This document shows positions 19,730 through 29,160 of a stretch of 64,000 nt of DNA, piece by piece. The stretch's first letter is position 1, and each line of letters begins with the position of its first letter. Source of the stretch: Symbiodinium sp. CCMP2592 (taxonomy: Eukaryota > Sar > Dinophyceae > Suessiales > Symbiodiniaceae). The notes under the pieces are model-generated. The model was not told the origin of the DNA and searched no databases. It worked only from the letters and a program-made list of their open reading frames with translations. Location: the NCBI GenBank assembly GCA_905221615.1, contig CAJNDT010003779.1:1504581-1568580 (forward strand), in the 5' to 3' direction. Made by a program: the position numbers and the translations under genes.

Positions 19730-20039
19730 GAGATCCCACATTAAAACCAATACATACCGAGGCCACTACAGCAAACTACATAAAGTTGCAAACCGAACTA
19801 AGGCCAGATAGCACTGGGATTCCCTATACATTACTCGTAGGGGTTGGGTAGATTGAGGGGGCTGGTCGATTGCTTTTGAGGGGAAAGGGGGGCCCAGAGA
19901 CGAGCTCTTGTAGCATCGGGTTTATGGCTTTCAGGGTTTAGGTTTAGGGTTTATGGCTCTCATCAGGGTTTAGGGTTTAGGGTTTATGGCTTTCAGGGTT
20001 TAGGGTTAAGGGTTTATGGGTCACGTTTCCGGGAAGTGT
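19730..20039. other. unassigned, with TTTAGGG-like repeats
   Basis: GGGTTTATGGCTTTCAGGG-like units recur at 19920-20010. No gene is supported. Confidence 0.5.
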
Positions 20040-20235
20040 AGTGTTGGAGTTCTGGCGGAATTTAAGAGACAAAAACGACTTTGTACGTTCTTTAAGGGCT
20101 GCCGGGTTTTACAGCTTGTGGTTTTGTGGCTTACTTGGCCCAGCGCTTGCAGGGCTCATGAGGACTAGTGGTACAGGAAGGGCTGCAGGTTTGCAGCTCG
20201 AACATTCGAGTTTGGGTTTCTTGTATTTGTGTTGA
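20040..20235 (+). CDS. candidate terminal exon, 64 residues
   Basis: After GGGAAGTGTAG the frame reads LEFWRNLRDKNDFVRSLRAA then GFYSLWFCGLLGPALAGLMR and ends in TGA. A basic segment is followed by a hydrophobic one that could span a membrane. No family is recognised. Confidence 0.33.
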
Positions 20236-20324
20236 GGGGAGAAGAGCACTCAACAACGGAAGCCGGGCTAGGCTAGGCTCGACTGATCACGGGGCCCTGC
20301 CTCAGTTCATGGATCGTTACCAAT

Positions 20325-20369
20325 GTTACCCTAAACCCCAAACCCTAAACCCTAAACCCTAAACCCTAT
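20325..20369. repeat. telomere-like repeat
   Basis: Five CCCTAAA-type units, nearly perfect. Confidence 0.9.
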
Positions 20370-20582
20370 GTCATGGGCATTCTTACCGTCGTAGTGACCA
20401 GGGATCCGGCAATCCTATGGTCCTATGATCTTTGTAATGGCGTGTAAGCCTAGAGAATCGCTTTTTCGACATGGAGTATGCATTAAGGGAGTTTTGCAAC
20501 TACCCGATCATGAACTTGGGAGCAGTACCGTGCTGTGGTCACAGGCAGCCTAAGCCGTCTAATTTGAGTCCTCAGTGTTTAC

Positions 20583-20692
20583 CGGCAAGTTGATGAGCAC
20601 CATCTGGAAAAGTCCGCATTCCAGACGGCCCGGTTGTTGAACGCGCGCCACCGGAATGGTCCTCGAAGGTTGATTGTTCATGCATGCCACAG
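20583..20692 (-). CDS. candidate internal exon
   Basis: Minus strand. An AG (TACGTAG) and a GTAAAC donor bound 110 nt reading VACMNNQPSRTIPVARVQQP then GRLECGLFQMVLINLP. Third positions are mostly G or C. No family is recognised. Confidence 0.33.
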
Positions 20693-20859
20693 CTACGTAG
20701 TGTAAACCGCTGCAATGCCGAACGACCGGACTGACCCGACCGGGCGACCGATACTCCACCAAGCTTTTCGCAAAAGTTCATGATAACAAGCCCAACAACT
20801 CGGATCCCCCTCGTAATCAATCTTAGCAAGAGGCCCTTAAAGCCCACATGCGCCAGACC

Positions 20860-21207
20860 GTGAAGCCCTCAACAAAAGCCTAATATTCTTTAAGCAAGGC
20901 TCCTCATAATTATAGTTATAGTATGATACACCCCAGAACCCTATTCTAATTATTAGACAGTGGTACTGCACCCTTGAGTAACTTCAAAAAATCCCACATC
21001 GTACCTCTTGTATATAAGCAGTACTTTGAAGGAACCATACTCTAAGTATGAAGCACCCCACATTAAACACATATCCCGTGAAGCCCCCTAAACCTTAAAC
21101 CCTAAAACCCCAAACCCTAAACCCTAAAGCCCAGCGCCGAAGGCTGTAACTGCACGGCGCTGAAGGGGTGGCCCGCACCCCCGGCGCCAGGTGCAGCAGG
21201 CCGGTGG
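20860..21207. other. family N remnant and telomere-like repeats
   Basis: 20884-20950 carries a family N half (AACCCTATTCTAATTATTAG). 21082-21135 has CCCTAAA units. 21140-21190 is GC-rich without a clear frame. Confidence 0.55.
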
Positions 21208-21420
21208 GTTCCCAGAGAGCCCAATATCCCTTTATCAAGGCATACCTAGGGTGCCTTTAAAGGGATCTATAGGGTCCCTTCAAGGGATCTCTACGGCATC
21301 TATAGGGTTTAGGGTTTAGCCAATATTCCTTAATTAAGGAATATAGCTTAAATCATAATATGAAGCCCCTAATCATTTATTTATTCCTTAATTAAGGGGT
21401 ATTGGGCTCTCGGGGTTCCC
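21208..21420. mobile_element. palindromic element, family H, with insertion
   Basis: Ends CCCAGAGAGCCCAATA and TATTGGGCTCTCGGG face each other, with TTCCTTAATTAAGGAATA-type inner palindromes. It is longer than the 116-bp copy at 21646, so it probably contains another repeat. Confidence 0.75.
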
Positions 21421-21645
21421 AGGGGTCTAAGAAGGTTTAGGGCGCGGTTTATCAGGTTCAGGGTTTCAATGCTTAGGAAGTTTAAGGTTAAGGGTTCGAG
21501 GTTTAGGAAGATTAGGGTTTAAGGCTTAGGCTTTAGGGCTTAAGTTTGTGGAAATTGAGGGTTTAGGGAAGGTTTGGGAGTTAAGAGGTCGTGGCAGGGA
21601 GCTTCCTGAGCTTGCTGGGAGCGATCAAGAAGATATCTCTCGGCA

Positions 21646-21761
21646 TACCCAGAGAGCCCAATACCCCTTCATTCAGGAATATACCTTAAATCACTAGGAA
21701 ATATTGTGATTTACGCTATATATATTCCTTCATTGAAGGATATTGGGCTCTCTGGGTATCG
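21646..21761. mobile_element. palindromic element, family H, near-perfect ends
   Basis: ACCCAGAGAGCCCAATA and TATTGGGCTCTCTGGGT are exact inverted copies. CTCGGCAT on the left and ATCGGCAT on the right may be an 8-bp target duplication, which would fit hAT-type elements. Confidence 0.85.
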
Positions 21762-21867
21762 GCATAGGTAAAGGGCACTGGGCTTTTTGGCTTCGTGAGG
21801 TTGGGTTTAGCTTAAATCTCGGTTGGCCTGAGCAACATTGGGTGTGAGGGTGTATGTGACGGTTTAG

Positions 21868-22215
21868 GGACCCTAAACCCTAAACCCTAAACCCTAAAGC
21901 CTAAACCCTAAACCCTAAAGCCTAAACCCTAAACCCTAAACCGCCCAAAATTATAAACCCTAAACACCCCAAGCACTGATCCCCAAACCCCAAACCCCAA
22001 GCCCACACGGCCCTTACGAAGGGGTGCTCGGGGAGGGCCTTGGTGGGTTTGAGTCTCCAGGATTGTGGGTCCTTGGAGCTCAGAATTCTATTGGGGTTTA
22101 GGTATTAGGGTTTTGGGTGTATGGCTTAGGGTGCTTAGCGTTTAGGGCTTAGATGCAGTGTTCTGGGCTTAGGGTTTGGTATGGGGTTTAGGGTTTTGAG
22201 CGTGCAGGGTTTAGG
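21868..22215. repeat. interstitial telomere-like tract
   Basis: 21868-21965 has about ten CCCTAAA units with GCCTAAA variants. 22083-22215 has decayed TTTAGGG units in the other orientation. There is no gene between them. Confidence 0.85.
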
Positions 22216-22311
22216 GTGCCAGAGAGTGTGGGTTTTCAAGAGCGACAGTTGAAGATTCCTTGCTTTGCCTGCACAGCATTGGAGTTCTGGGGCTTTCAGG
22301 GTTTACTATTG

Positions 22312-22403
22312 TAGGGCCTAAATAATTGCCAAAACTACTTCGGAGACTCCTTATAGCATAATGGGCCCAAAAAACTTATTCTAATTTGTAAGGCCCCTAT
22401 ATT
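22312..22403. mobile_element. MITE-like element, family N
   Basis: TAGGGCCTAAATAATT at one end and TTGTAAGGCCCCTATA at the other, with TTATAGCATAATGGGCCC inside. Related copies lie at 31126, 33474, 50837 and 57194. Confidence 0.7.
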
Positions 22404-22904
22404 ATTGGGTGGATTTCCTGACTTTCAGGTGTGTGTTGGTCGGGGACTAGGAGCATGCCGGTAATGAAGCTGAACGCTGTCGTTGCTGCCAAGGTGGTCG
22501 AGAACTTCGAAACGAATGGTGCGCCGAAGACTTCTGGAAACCCTCAACCCTAAACCCTAAACCCTGGCTTTGAAGTGGCCGAGTGTTGCACTGGGCGCTG
22601 TATCTTCCAAGGGTATACGGCATACCCATAGGGTGCGCTGTAGTTCCTTTGTGTGGCTCATGTCCGGGATCTTATAAGGCAATCCCTTGAAAGGAGCCTA
22701 AGGGTATAATTAGCGTGGAAGACCAAAGTGGTTGCGTCTTCGGGAATCGAGCGGCTAGGCAAACTACCGGGGTTCGGGGCTTAGCGCTGCGAAGGGACCC
22801 CGGGCCGTTTAGTGAGGGGTTTTGACATGAAGTCAGGCCTGTATCAACCGTTCGCTTATCATCGCATAGGGTCGTCAGAGTTTCCGGTCCGTTCCAGCTT
22901 TACC
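22404..22904. other. unassigned stretch
   Basis: A short CCCTAAACCCTAAA tract at about 22549. No gene is supported. Confidence 0.45.
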
Positions 22905-23261
22905 CTAAAGCGCGACATCCTGCACCAGATTCGGGTTTAACACGAAAAGTCCTGAAGCAAAAGAAATCCAAAAGCCCAAAACAGCCCAAAACCTCAACCG
23001 CAAACCCTGAAGCTCAAGCCCCTGACTACTGTATTCTTCAAGCCCAAACTCCACAGGCCTTGAACCGTAAATCTTCGTTTCTGCAACCCTTTCCTGATCA
23101 GCCCACAAAGGGGCCCCTAAAGGAGCCCTGCAATGCAGCAGGTACTGTTCCAATTGCTGGGAAGAGCCTGGTCCTTTGGATTGTGCCTGTTGCAAGGGGC
23201 CTTTAAGGGGGGGGGGCTTGACCTGGTCGTTCCTGTTAGAGAGCACCGTTTCAGCTGCCAT
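22905..23261 (-). CDS. open frame with possible first exon, 118 residues
   Basis: Minus strand. Begins MAAETVLSNRNDQ before a GT and a run of ten C, then a CAACAG acceptor and GPGSSQQLEQYLLHCRAPLG. Two other frames after the acceptor are also plausible, so the downstream frame is uncertain. Confidence 0.25.
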   Translation of the reverse strand: MAAETVLSNRNDQVKPPPLKGPLQQAQSKGPGSSQQLEQYLLHCRAPLGAPLWADQERVAETKIYGSRPVEFGLEEYSSQGLELQGLRLRFWAVLGFWISFASGLFVLNPNLVQDVAL

Positions 23262-23820
23262 ACCTTGTTATAAAGAAAGAAAGTGAGACCTTGCTTGGGA
23301 GTCGGAGCTAGAGGTGTATAGGGTTTCGGAAGTTCTACTGGCCATTATATCCTCTGGTTGTGATATTGTTGGGTTGCCAAGATTGAGGCATCTGTGGGTC
23401 CAGGGTGGTTGAAGGTTCTAGTGTTCGTAAGTAGCTGGCTACACGTGTGGCTGTCTGTTTGCGCTACTTGAGGAAATTTCTGTTTGCTACCTGGTGCCGG
23501 CAAGCTTGTCAGACAGCTTTGATATCCTGTAAGCCCGTGTACAGTCGCCATCCTGACATAATCATCTGTGATACACCATCGAGATGCTGAGACCTAAACC
23601 TAGCATTGTGCCTTCATGCCACAGCCATTGACTTAAACTCAAGGCCCTTCACCAAAGCAAGGTATTCAAGCCCAATCAGGTTTACTTCAAGCCTTGAAAT
23701 TAAGTTAAAGCCAACAAGGGCCTCACTTCAAACCCTTAAAGCCCGCGTAGCTTAGGACCGAAGCCATCAAAGCCCTCTTTCCTAACCCCTGAACTCTAAT
23801 TACATGACAACACGTTATAC
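23262..23820. other. unassigned stretch
   Basis: No splice-bounded coding stretch stands out. CAAGCCC/AAGCCCT-like short repeats lie at 23640-23790. Confidence 0.4.
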
Positions 23821-23829
23821 AGTTCTACA

Positions 23830-23833
23830 AACC

Positions 23834-23868
<35 letters not shown>

Positions 23869-23892
23869 CATACATATATATATATATATATG
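23830..23892. repeat. TA microsatellite
   Basis: ATATATATACATATATATAT-type run. Confidence 0.95.
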
Positions 23893-24261
23893 TATCGAAA
23901 GAACCTTAAAGAAAACAGTAAAACAACCACAGCAATCTCAACACAGAATCGTAATTTCTCCACAGGGCGCGCGCACTCCGCGGCGAAGGCGCAGCGCCCG
24001 AACCCTGGCCCGGGTCAGTGGCACCGCCCTGGGATCAGCCCGGACCTTAGAAATCCGAAGAGGAAATGTTACATACCCGTTCCATGATTACTAATTAGTT
24101 ATCGTTGTTATTGTTGTTTTTATTTTTTACTTTTCGTCCGTTCTAGTAATTCCTTTTATAGACATCCTACATTTATTATATAGGTATGCGACTCCCTAAG
24201 CCCTGAACCCCCAAATCCGAAGACCCCGAACCCTGAACTCCAAACCCTGTCGACTGTGGAC

Positions 24262-24425
24262 CGTGAAAAGAACCCTTGGAGTACTCTTAAAGGAACCCTC
24301 GTAGTACCCTCAAAGGGAACCCTATTATAGAACCCTACAATGCCATATAAAGAGGTTTATTGCAGAACCCTATAGTACCCTTCAAGGGAACCCTACAATA
24401 GAACCCTCATACTACCCTTTAAAGG
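24262..24425. repeat. short tandem GAACCCT repeats
   Basis: Units of GGGAACCCTA, TAGAACCCTA and TAGTACCCT recur about every 15-30 bp. Similar to 35512-35596. Confidence 0.75.
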
Positions 24426-24462
24426 GAGGCGCGCTTTCCTAAACCCTAAACCCCCAACCTAA

Positions 24463-24557
24463 CTAACCATTGATATTGCCAAGGAGCCAGGGATGAGCAT
24501 AATCCCTATTAAACAAGGAGCTAAAGAGCCAAGGGAACCCCCAAAACCACTGGTTAG
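24463..24557. mobile_element. small transposon-like element, family M
   Basis: CTAACCATTG and CCACTGGTTAG ends, flanked by CTAA on both sides (24459-24462 and 24558-24561). It is about 90 percent identical to 28704-28804, which has TCAG on both sides. The two different 4-bp duplications show real insertions. Confidence 0.9.
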
Positions 24558-24692
24558 CTAAACCTGTTATAGTGTAAAGGGAGGTCCTTAGGACCCCTTT
24601 GGGGCGTTAAACGCCCTGATCCCGAGGCCCAGAACTCCACGACAGATCCCTGATAGACCCCAGGAAGGAAGCCTAGTCTGATTCTTAAGGCC

Positions 24693-24800
24693 CTTCCCCA
24701 AGGGTCCAAGTACCCAATAATGGTATACTCTCGCAAATCCTAACCTACACAACTACTATCCTAAAACCGAGTACCCGATTATTGGGTCCTTTGGACTCTT
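24693..24800. mobile_element. palindromic element, family D
   Basis: GGTCCAAGTACCCAATAAT pairs with ATTATTGGGTCCTTTGGAC. It is the best-preserved copy of the family. An overlapping minus frame at 24554-24736 (GFLPGVYQGSVVEFWASGSG) is a weak coding candidate. Confidence 0.8.
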
Positions 24801-24835
24801 GGGGCTTATAGTAAACACCCTGATCCAAATCCGAG

Positions 24836-24905
24836 GCCCGACCGAGTCAGTGAGGAGCGACTCCTCCAGTTGCAGGTCGAAGCCTCCGCGGTTTCAGGAT
24901 TTTAG
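24836..24905 (+). CDS. candidate terminal exon, 22 residues
   Basis: After AATCCGAG the frame reads PDRVSEERLLQLQVEASAVS then GF and TAG. The acidic/Leu pattern suggests a helix or short coiled coil. It starts just downstream of the family D element, as the exon at 8145 does. Confidence 0.35.
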
Positions 24906-25200
24906 GAGCTTAGAGTTTAGTTTAGGGCTTATATGAGTTTAATTCAACCTTTAGGATTAGAGTTTACCTTAGGGTTTATGAAAAGGGTTTAGAGTTTAGT
25001 TAACGTTTATGAATTTGGTTTAGAGTCTAGTTTACGGTTTATGAATGTAGTCCAGAGTTTACGTTCGGGTTTATGAATATGTTTTAGAGTTTAGTTCAGG
25101 GTTTATGAATGCAATTCAGAGTTTAGTTTAGGGCTCATAAATTTCATTTAGAGCTTAGTTTAGGGTTTATGAGTTTAGTTCGGACTTTAGGGTTTAGGAG
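24906..25200. repeat. ~36-bp tandem repeat, decayed
   Basis: About seven units of TTTAGAGTTTAGTTTAGGG followed by TTTATGAAT. It looks like an expanded variant of TTTAGGG. Confidence 0.85.
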
Positions 25201-25735
25201 TTCAGGGCAAGTTTGGGAATGTGGTTAGCGGTTTTGTTGCAGACGGGGATGTCTTTATACAGACTTGTAGGATTGCTGTCGGGTTTGCTGTATTGGGTGT
25301 AGGGTTTACAGAGTTGAGGGAACCCCCGATCGACTGCTTCAGCCCCGAACCCTACATTTGAAGCTGATGCAGCCCCTACAACAAAAATCCCTGGCGCTGG
25401 TTCCCAACTTCGTACAGGAGTTGTCAAGGCTCCCACTGCCTTAACCCTGTAAGCCCCTCGTCAGGGGTGGGATAGGGTGTCCTCGAACTGTTGTCCTTTT
25501 CGAGAGCCTCACAGGTCCTCTTTGGTGTCGCTTCAGGGGATCCCCATCAACCACCGAGGTCTACCTAGAGGCCGAATCCTTCACAAGGGAAGCTGCATTG
25601 CTGCCATGATACCTGAGATCCCGATACCCCTGCCATGCAGTTCAGTTGACAACGAATTACGCCAAGGATCCCCTAATAATCGATCTTGAGGAACATTCCT
25701 TAACAGCGTTGTAGGCCTTCGGGGTACGTGTGCAG
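25201..25735. other. unassigned, two weak overlapping frames
   Basis: Frames on both strands at 25477-25847 are open but conflict. I cannot choose between them. Confidence 0.35.
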
Positions 25736-25857
25736 AGCAACTGAGAGAGCACTTGGCCCGCGCGACTCGTGCTGCTCCAGACCACGTATCACCTGTTGCA
25801 TGTAGCACCAGTGGCAAATTCGCGCAAATAGGCGGATTCGAGCCCATACCTGCAAAA
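25736..25857 (+). CDS. candidate exon, unknown
   Basis: After GTACGTGTGCAG the frame reads QLREHLARATRAAPDHVSPV then ACSTSGKFAQIGGF. GT at 25786 could end a 50-nt exon. The basic/Leu start is helix-like. No family is recognised. Confidence 0.33.
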
Positions 25858-26350
25858 GTTAACCAGGAAAGTCGGGCCCTGAATGTATTGGGGTGTACAG
25901 GGTTTAGGAAGTGTCCGGGTAAGAGTGCTTGGCGCGAGAGCCTCTGCTCGAATTTGCCTCACTCTGCCTCAAACTAGTCAACTTCAACCCTAGAAGCGGA
26001 ATTGAATCTTGAGACTCTCGACCCAAACACCCTAAACCCTAAACCCCTAAACCCTAAGTTCAATCTTGCAGTGATGAAGCTTCTGATAGCCTGAACCGAA
26101 ACTTTTGCCGGTGTTACGGCCTAAGGCCTTGAGGTTGATCGGAAGCCGCCGGCAGCAGAAGAGAATAACCCATTCGCCTGCTCCCCACGGCCTTCAAAGG
26201 CTTTTCTACCCCGGCCCCCAAAGCCTGCCACCTTACACTTTCAGCCCAAACCACCTAACCCCCTGGAGCTCAACCCCACCCTAAACCCTATACCCCAAAC
26301 CCTATACCCTAAACATAGCTCTGCTTGGACCAATCTCCTTACGTAGCGCC
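25858..26350. other. unassigned with short telomere-like tracts
   Basis: CCCTAAA units at 26027-26058 and CCCTATA/CCCTAAA at 26278-26312. No gene is supported. Confidence 0.45.
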
Positions 26351-26434
26351 ATGACATCGTCCTATGGCGCCCAGCGGCTGCGTGTCGATACGTCGGAGGC
26401 ACCGGACTTCTTGCCGGGTTCAGATTGGGGATAG
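26351..26434 (+). CDS. candidate first exon with ATG
   Basis: ATG opens MTSSYGAQRLRVDTSEAPDF then LPGSDWG and TAG. A GT at LPG|GTTCAG could end the exon earlier. Family Q follows at once. It may be the start of the gene at 26.7-27.3 kb, but the joins between them are not settled. Confidence 0.33.
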   Translation: MTSSYGAQRLRVDTSEAPDFLPGSDWG

Positions 26435-26439
26435 GTACC

Positions 26440-26545
26440 CCTGAGTTTAGAGTACCGTACTTGAATATGTGTTTGGCATTTGTTCCTTTAAAGAACCATG
26501 AAATATACGTCTATACTTTGTATCACTGGTTACTTCAAAGTCCAG
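26440..26545. mobile_element. dispersed repeat, family Q
   Basis: Second copy of the 5456-5566 element. It again ends in TTCAAAGTCCAG, a possible acceptor. Confidence 0.7.
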
Positions 26546-26565
26546 GGGAACGAATCCAGAGGATC

Positions 26566-26648
26566 CATATAACCATTATGTAATCAGATCCCCAAAACCA
26601 TCATAGGCATGGTCTTTTGGGACCTAATTCCATGATAGTGTATGGACC
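26566..26648. mobile_element. MITE-like element, family P
   Basis: CCCCAAAACCATCATAGG inside, TAATTCCATGATAGTGTATGG at the right. The copy at 56996-57085 has the same plan in near-inverse symmetry. Confidence 0.65.
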
Positions 26649-26706
26649 CTGTGGGTAATCAAGGATTCAGACAGTGTTTAGCATAGTAAGTAGATCTGAA
26701 TTTCAG

Positions 26707-27347
26707 GTGGCTTTTGGATGTGGGGAGGACAGCAGTTCTTTCTTGCCGGGAAGTGGGCATCACAACATCCTCTACTTGCAGGTTCCAGGGGCAGTTATAA
26801 GTGGGGTTATACGTCCTGTATTACGGGTCATAAGCATAGTTACCTTACTGCCAACCGTTTTTGCCTACTTATAACCCGTCAACCTCCAAGTAACCCGAAC
26901 CCCCCCAACTCCAAACTCGGAACCCAAAACCGACAGGGCAACCAGAGAAAGCGCATCAATGTAAAGCTCTTGCCGAACCCTCGGACTCCAGTTGCAGTGA
27001 ACCCCAGAAAGTTGGAACATGGTCTTAGGATGAAAAGTGCTGGGATCCCCTCTACTTTGCCTTAAGAGCATGAGGATAACAATGTTCCAACTTTCTGGCT
27101 TCTTCTACTGTACATGAGTAGTAGGTTTCTGGGCTACCTGTGGGTGGTTGTCAAAAACTATGGTCCCTTTTTGGTTATCCCTAAAGGCCCTAAACGATAG
27201 GTGCCATATTATAATAGGGATCCAAAAAGGGATCAACATTTTGACAACCACCCATATTATATAAGAAAAATCCAATCCACTGCAGGTCATCGGAGTGACT
27301 TAGCTTGTGCCCTTCTTCTCGCCAGATTTGGGGCGGTGAAGTTTTAA
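26707..27347 (+). CDS. candidate four-exon gene with three element introns
   Basis: Exons 26707-26781, 26891-27021, 27122-27139 and 27286-27347 join in one frame. They read WLLDVGRTAVLSCREVGITT; NPNPPNSKLGTQNRQGNQRK to PRKLEH; VGFWAT (an 18-nt exon); and HRSDLACALLLARFGAVKF then TAA. The introns are elements of families I (109 nt), L (100 nt) and B (146 nt). Phases agree at all three junctions, but a different frame for exon 1 (FGCGEDSSSFLPGSG) is also open and would stop just after the first junction. Part of exon 2 lies in the family L end. No protein family is recognised. Confidence 0.38.
26772..26893. mobile_element. palindromic element, family I, possible intron
   Basis: TACTTGCAGGTTCCAGG and CAACCTCCAAGTA ends, with ATAAGTGGGGTTATACGTCC inside. 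This is a diverged copy of the family best seen at 51386. Confidence 0.75.
27003..27108. mobile_element. palindromic element, family L, possible intron
   Basis: CAGAAAGTTGGAACATGG pairs with ATGTTCCAACTTTCTGG. Copies are at 28018, 44386 and 63586. A downstream GAGTAG could serve as acceptor. Confidence 0.8.
27138..27256. mobile_element. palindromic element, family B, possible intron
   Basis: GTGGGTGGTTGTCAAAA pairs with TTTTGACAACCACCC. A CACTGCAG lies 20 nt downstream. Confidence 0.85.
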
Positions 27348-27641
27348 CTCCAGAGACTATGGCTTCTTCGTGTTCCAAGCTAAACTCTGAAATACAAACC
27401 TACCTGCGACCCCAAACCCTACAAAATAGCAGCTTGTGACATCTCAATTAGAGGGTCGAATCCTGAAAGCGGTTGGTTTTGATCCCTCAACCCTACACCC
27501 GAAACCCAAACCTAAACCCTACAAGCCCGAAACCTCAGTCCGCTGAGAGGTCCCAAGCTCTTCACCCTGCCTCTCAACCGCGGGTTTCATGCTAAGCCCT
27601 AGGTCCTAAACCTTAAACCTGATTCCTAAACCTCAAATCCC

Positions 27642-28693
27642 TTGTACAAAACGGCACATGTATGTACGACGCTCACTCCTGAGGATAACCCTACTATAAT
27701 AGACTACGTTTTGCGTCCCTTGCTCCGCCAAGTAGACTTCACCCCCTCAACCCTTATTGAACCCTTCCAGATTTCGTCGTCCCAAACAAACTGCACCAAG
27801 AAAGCCCGGGAGGTTGAAGTCGCAGTGCCAGCGGCGAATACGTCACCCTCCGGCGTTCCCCCATCGCCATCCGGCGCCCGCGGGACCGACTCCACTGCAC
27901 TCGTTGAACCTAAGCGGTGCTTGTCGAAGCCTCCCTCCCCTCAAACAAGCTTAAAGCCGAAACCCCGTAAACCTTCAGCTGTGAATGCCCTACACACCTT
28001 ATAACCTTAAAGGGAACTCCAGAAAGTGGGAATATGGTTTCAGGGTAGGATACCTTATAATTTACCATAAAGGGTTTAGGGTAATCATATTCCAACTTTC
28101 TGGCTTTTACTGTAAGTAGGATCTAAACGACTGCCAGGAAGCAACTTGCTGATCGAACTGAAGCATGACAACCGGCAGTTGCTTTTCGTACGCAGAATCG
28201 GAACCTCGCCCTGGCAACCGGTCTGCGCGCACAGTAGCAGCAGCAGTGGAGTATGTATGTGTGTATATATATATATGTATGTGTATATGTGTGTGTGTAT
28301 ATATATTTATAAATATTCACATAGCCTTTTTGGGTACTTCACGCCGCACCTTAACCTACCAGAACCTTTTCTGTGTCGGCTTTTGTGGTCAGTCTTCATA
28401 GAAGACTCACTGAACCTCATGAGAAAAGGTAGGTTTTGGTAGGCTAGGTTGTTCGATGGGTCAACCTTTAGATTCCTGAGGGAACTGGACAAGTAGGGCA
28501 CAGGGTCATGATGGAAATGTCTTATTTGGCTTTGCAGGGTTCTGGTGTGATATTTTATAGGGCTGAGGAGGATCTTCAGGATTTGTCCTTCATTGCATGG
28601 GTTGTGGCCTTACATCCTATACCCTCACGGTTAAGGATTGCAGCGGTGCAGGGTTGTCCAGTACGCGGCGCACTGCTCGACGGGGTTCAGTGA
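27642..28693 (+). CDS. candidate multi-exon gene, unknown
   Basis: A first exon 27642-27967 (…AREVEVAVPAANTSPSGVPP…TSLKPKP) with GTAAAC donor, or instead an ATG exon 27985-28036 (MPYTPYNLKGNSRKWEY), joins exon 28120-28250 in frame. That exon reads RLPGSNLLIELKHDNRQLLF then VRRIGTSPWQPVCAH and ends before GTATGT. The family L element lies in this intron. 28393-28428 is bounded by TGGTCAG and GTAGGT. Exon 28538-28693 follows GGCTTTGCAG and reads GSGVIFYRAEEDLQDLSFIA to a TGA; its phase does not fit the preceding exon. The disordered N-terminus and amphipathic middle are inferred. An overlapping minus frame (27704-27935, ending TWRSKGRKT) competes. Confidence 0.42.
28018..28110. mobile_element. 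palindromic element, family L, possible intron
   Basis: CAGAAAGTGGGAATATGG pairs with CATATTCCAACTTTCTGG. TGTAAGTAG follows as possible acceptor, as at 27103-27121. Confidence 0.85.
28255..28312. repeat. TA/TG microsatellite
   Basis: GTGTATATATATATATGTAT-type run, inside the proposed intron after exon 28120-28250. Confidence 0.95.
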
Positions 28694-28703
28694 GCAGCAT
28701 CAG

Positions 28704-28804
28704 CTAACCATTGATATTGGAGGAGCTAAGGAGCCAGGGATGAGCATAATCAATATTTAACAAGGAGCTAAAGAGCCAAGGGAACCCCCAAAACCACTGG
28801 TTAG
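28704..28804. mobile_element. small transposon-like element, family M
   Basis: CTAACCATTG...CCACTGGTTAG, flanked by TCAG at 28700-28703 and 28805-28808. It lies ten bases after the TGA of the candidate gene at 27.6-28.7 kb. Confidence 0.92.
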
Positions 28805-28977
28805 TCAGGTGCCAATCGGAAAGCACAGTCCTCGACCTGGGCCCGTTAGCAACCCTCTGAGTTTGGCCTTGCCCCTCATTCCTTCGTTCCTTAGGTACTT
28901 AGAAATAATGTTTACTTTTTGGTTATCGTAATCCCTAAGAAACAGCTTAAATTGTAATTTTTGCTAGGGTTCTAAGT

Positions 28978-29160
28978 TCAGTATAGGTTCCTGATCTTAG
29001 ACTTGGCTGCTTGCGACTCTTTGCGTGCGCGGGATTTATCTGGGAATGCTGTTCCAACAGAGGTTACCGTAACAGAGGCACACTTGAAGCAGGTTTTCCG
29101 GATCTGATGCCTAGCAGATGGTAGCCCACATTGCATCGATCCCTGCCAGAACGTTTGCAC
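28978..29160 (-). CDS. open frame, 60 residues, basic
   Basis: Reads QIRKTCFKCASVTVTSVGTA then FPDKSRARKESQAAKSKIRN. The Lys/Arg-rich tail and GC-ending codons suggest coding. No splice border was identified. Confidence 0.28.
   Translation of the reverse strand: MQTFWQGSMQCGLPSARHQIRKTCFKCASVTVTSVGTAFPDKSRARKESQAAKSKIRNLY

Noticed and set aside
27450-27475. GGGTCGAATCCTG as a tRNA T-loop
   Set aside because: No matching acceptor, D or anticodon arms could be folded around it.
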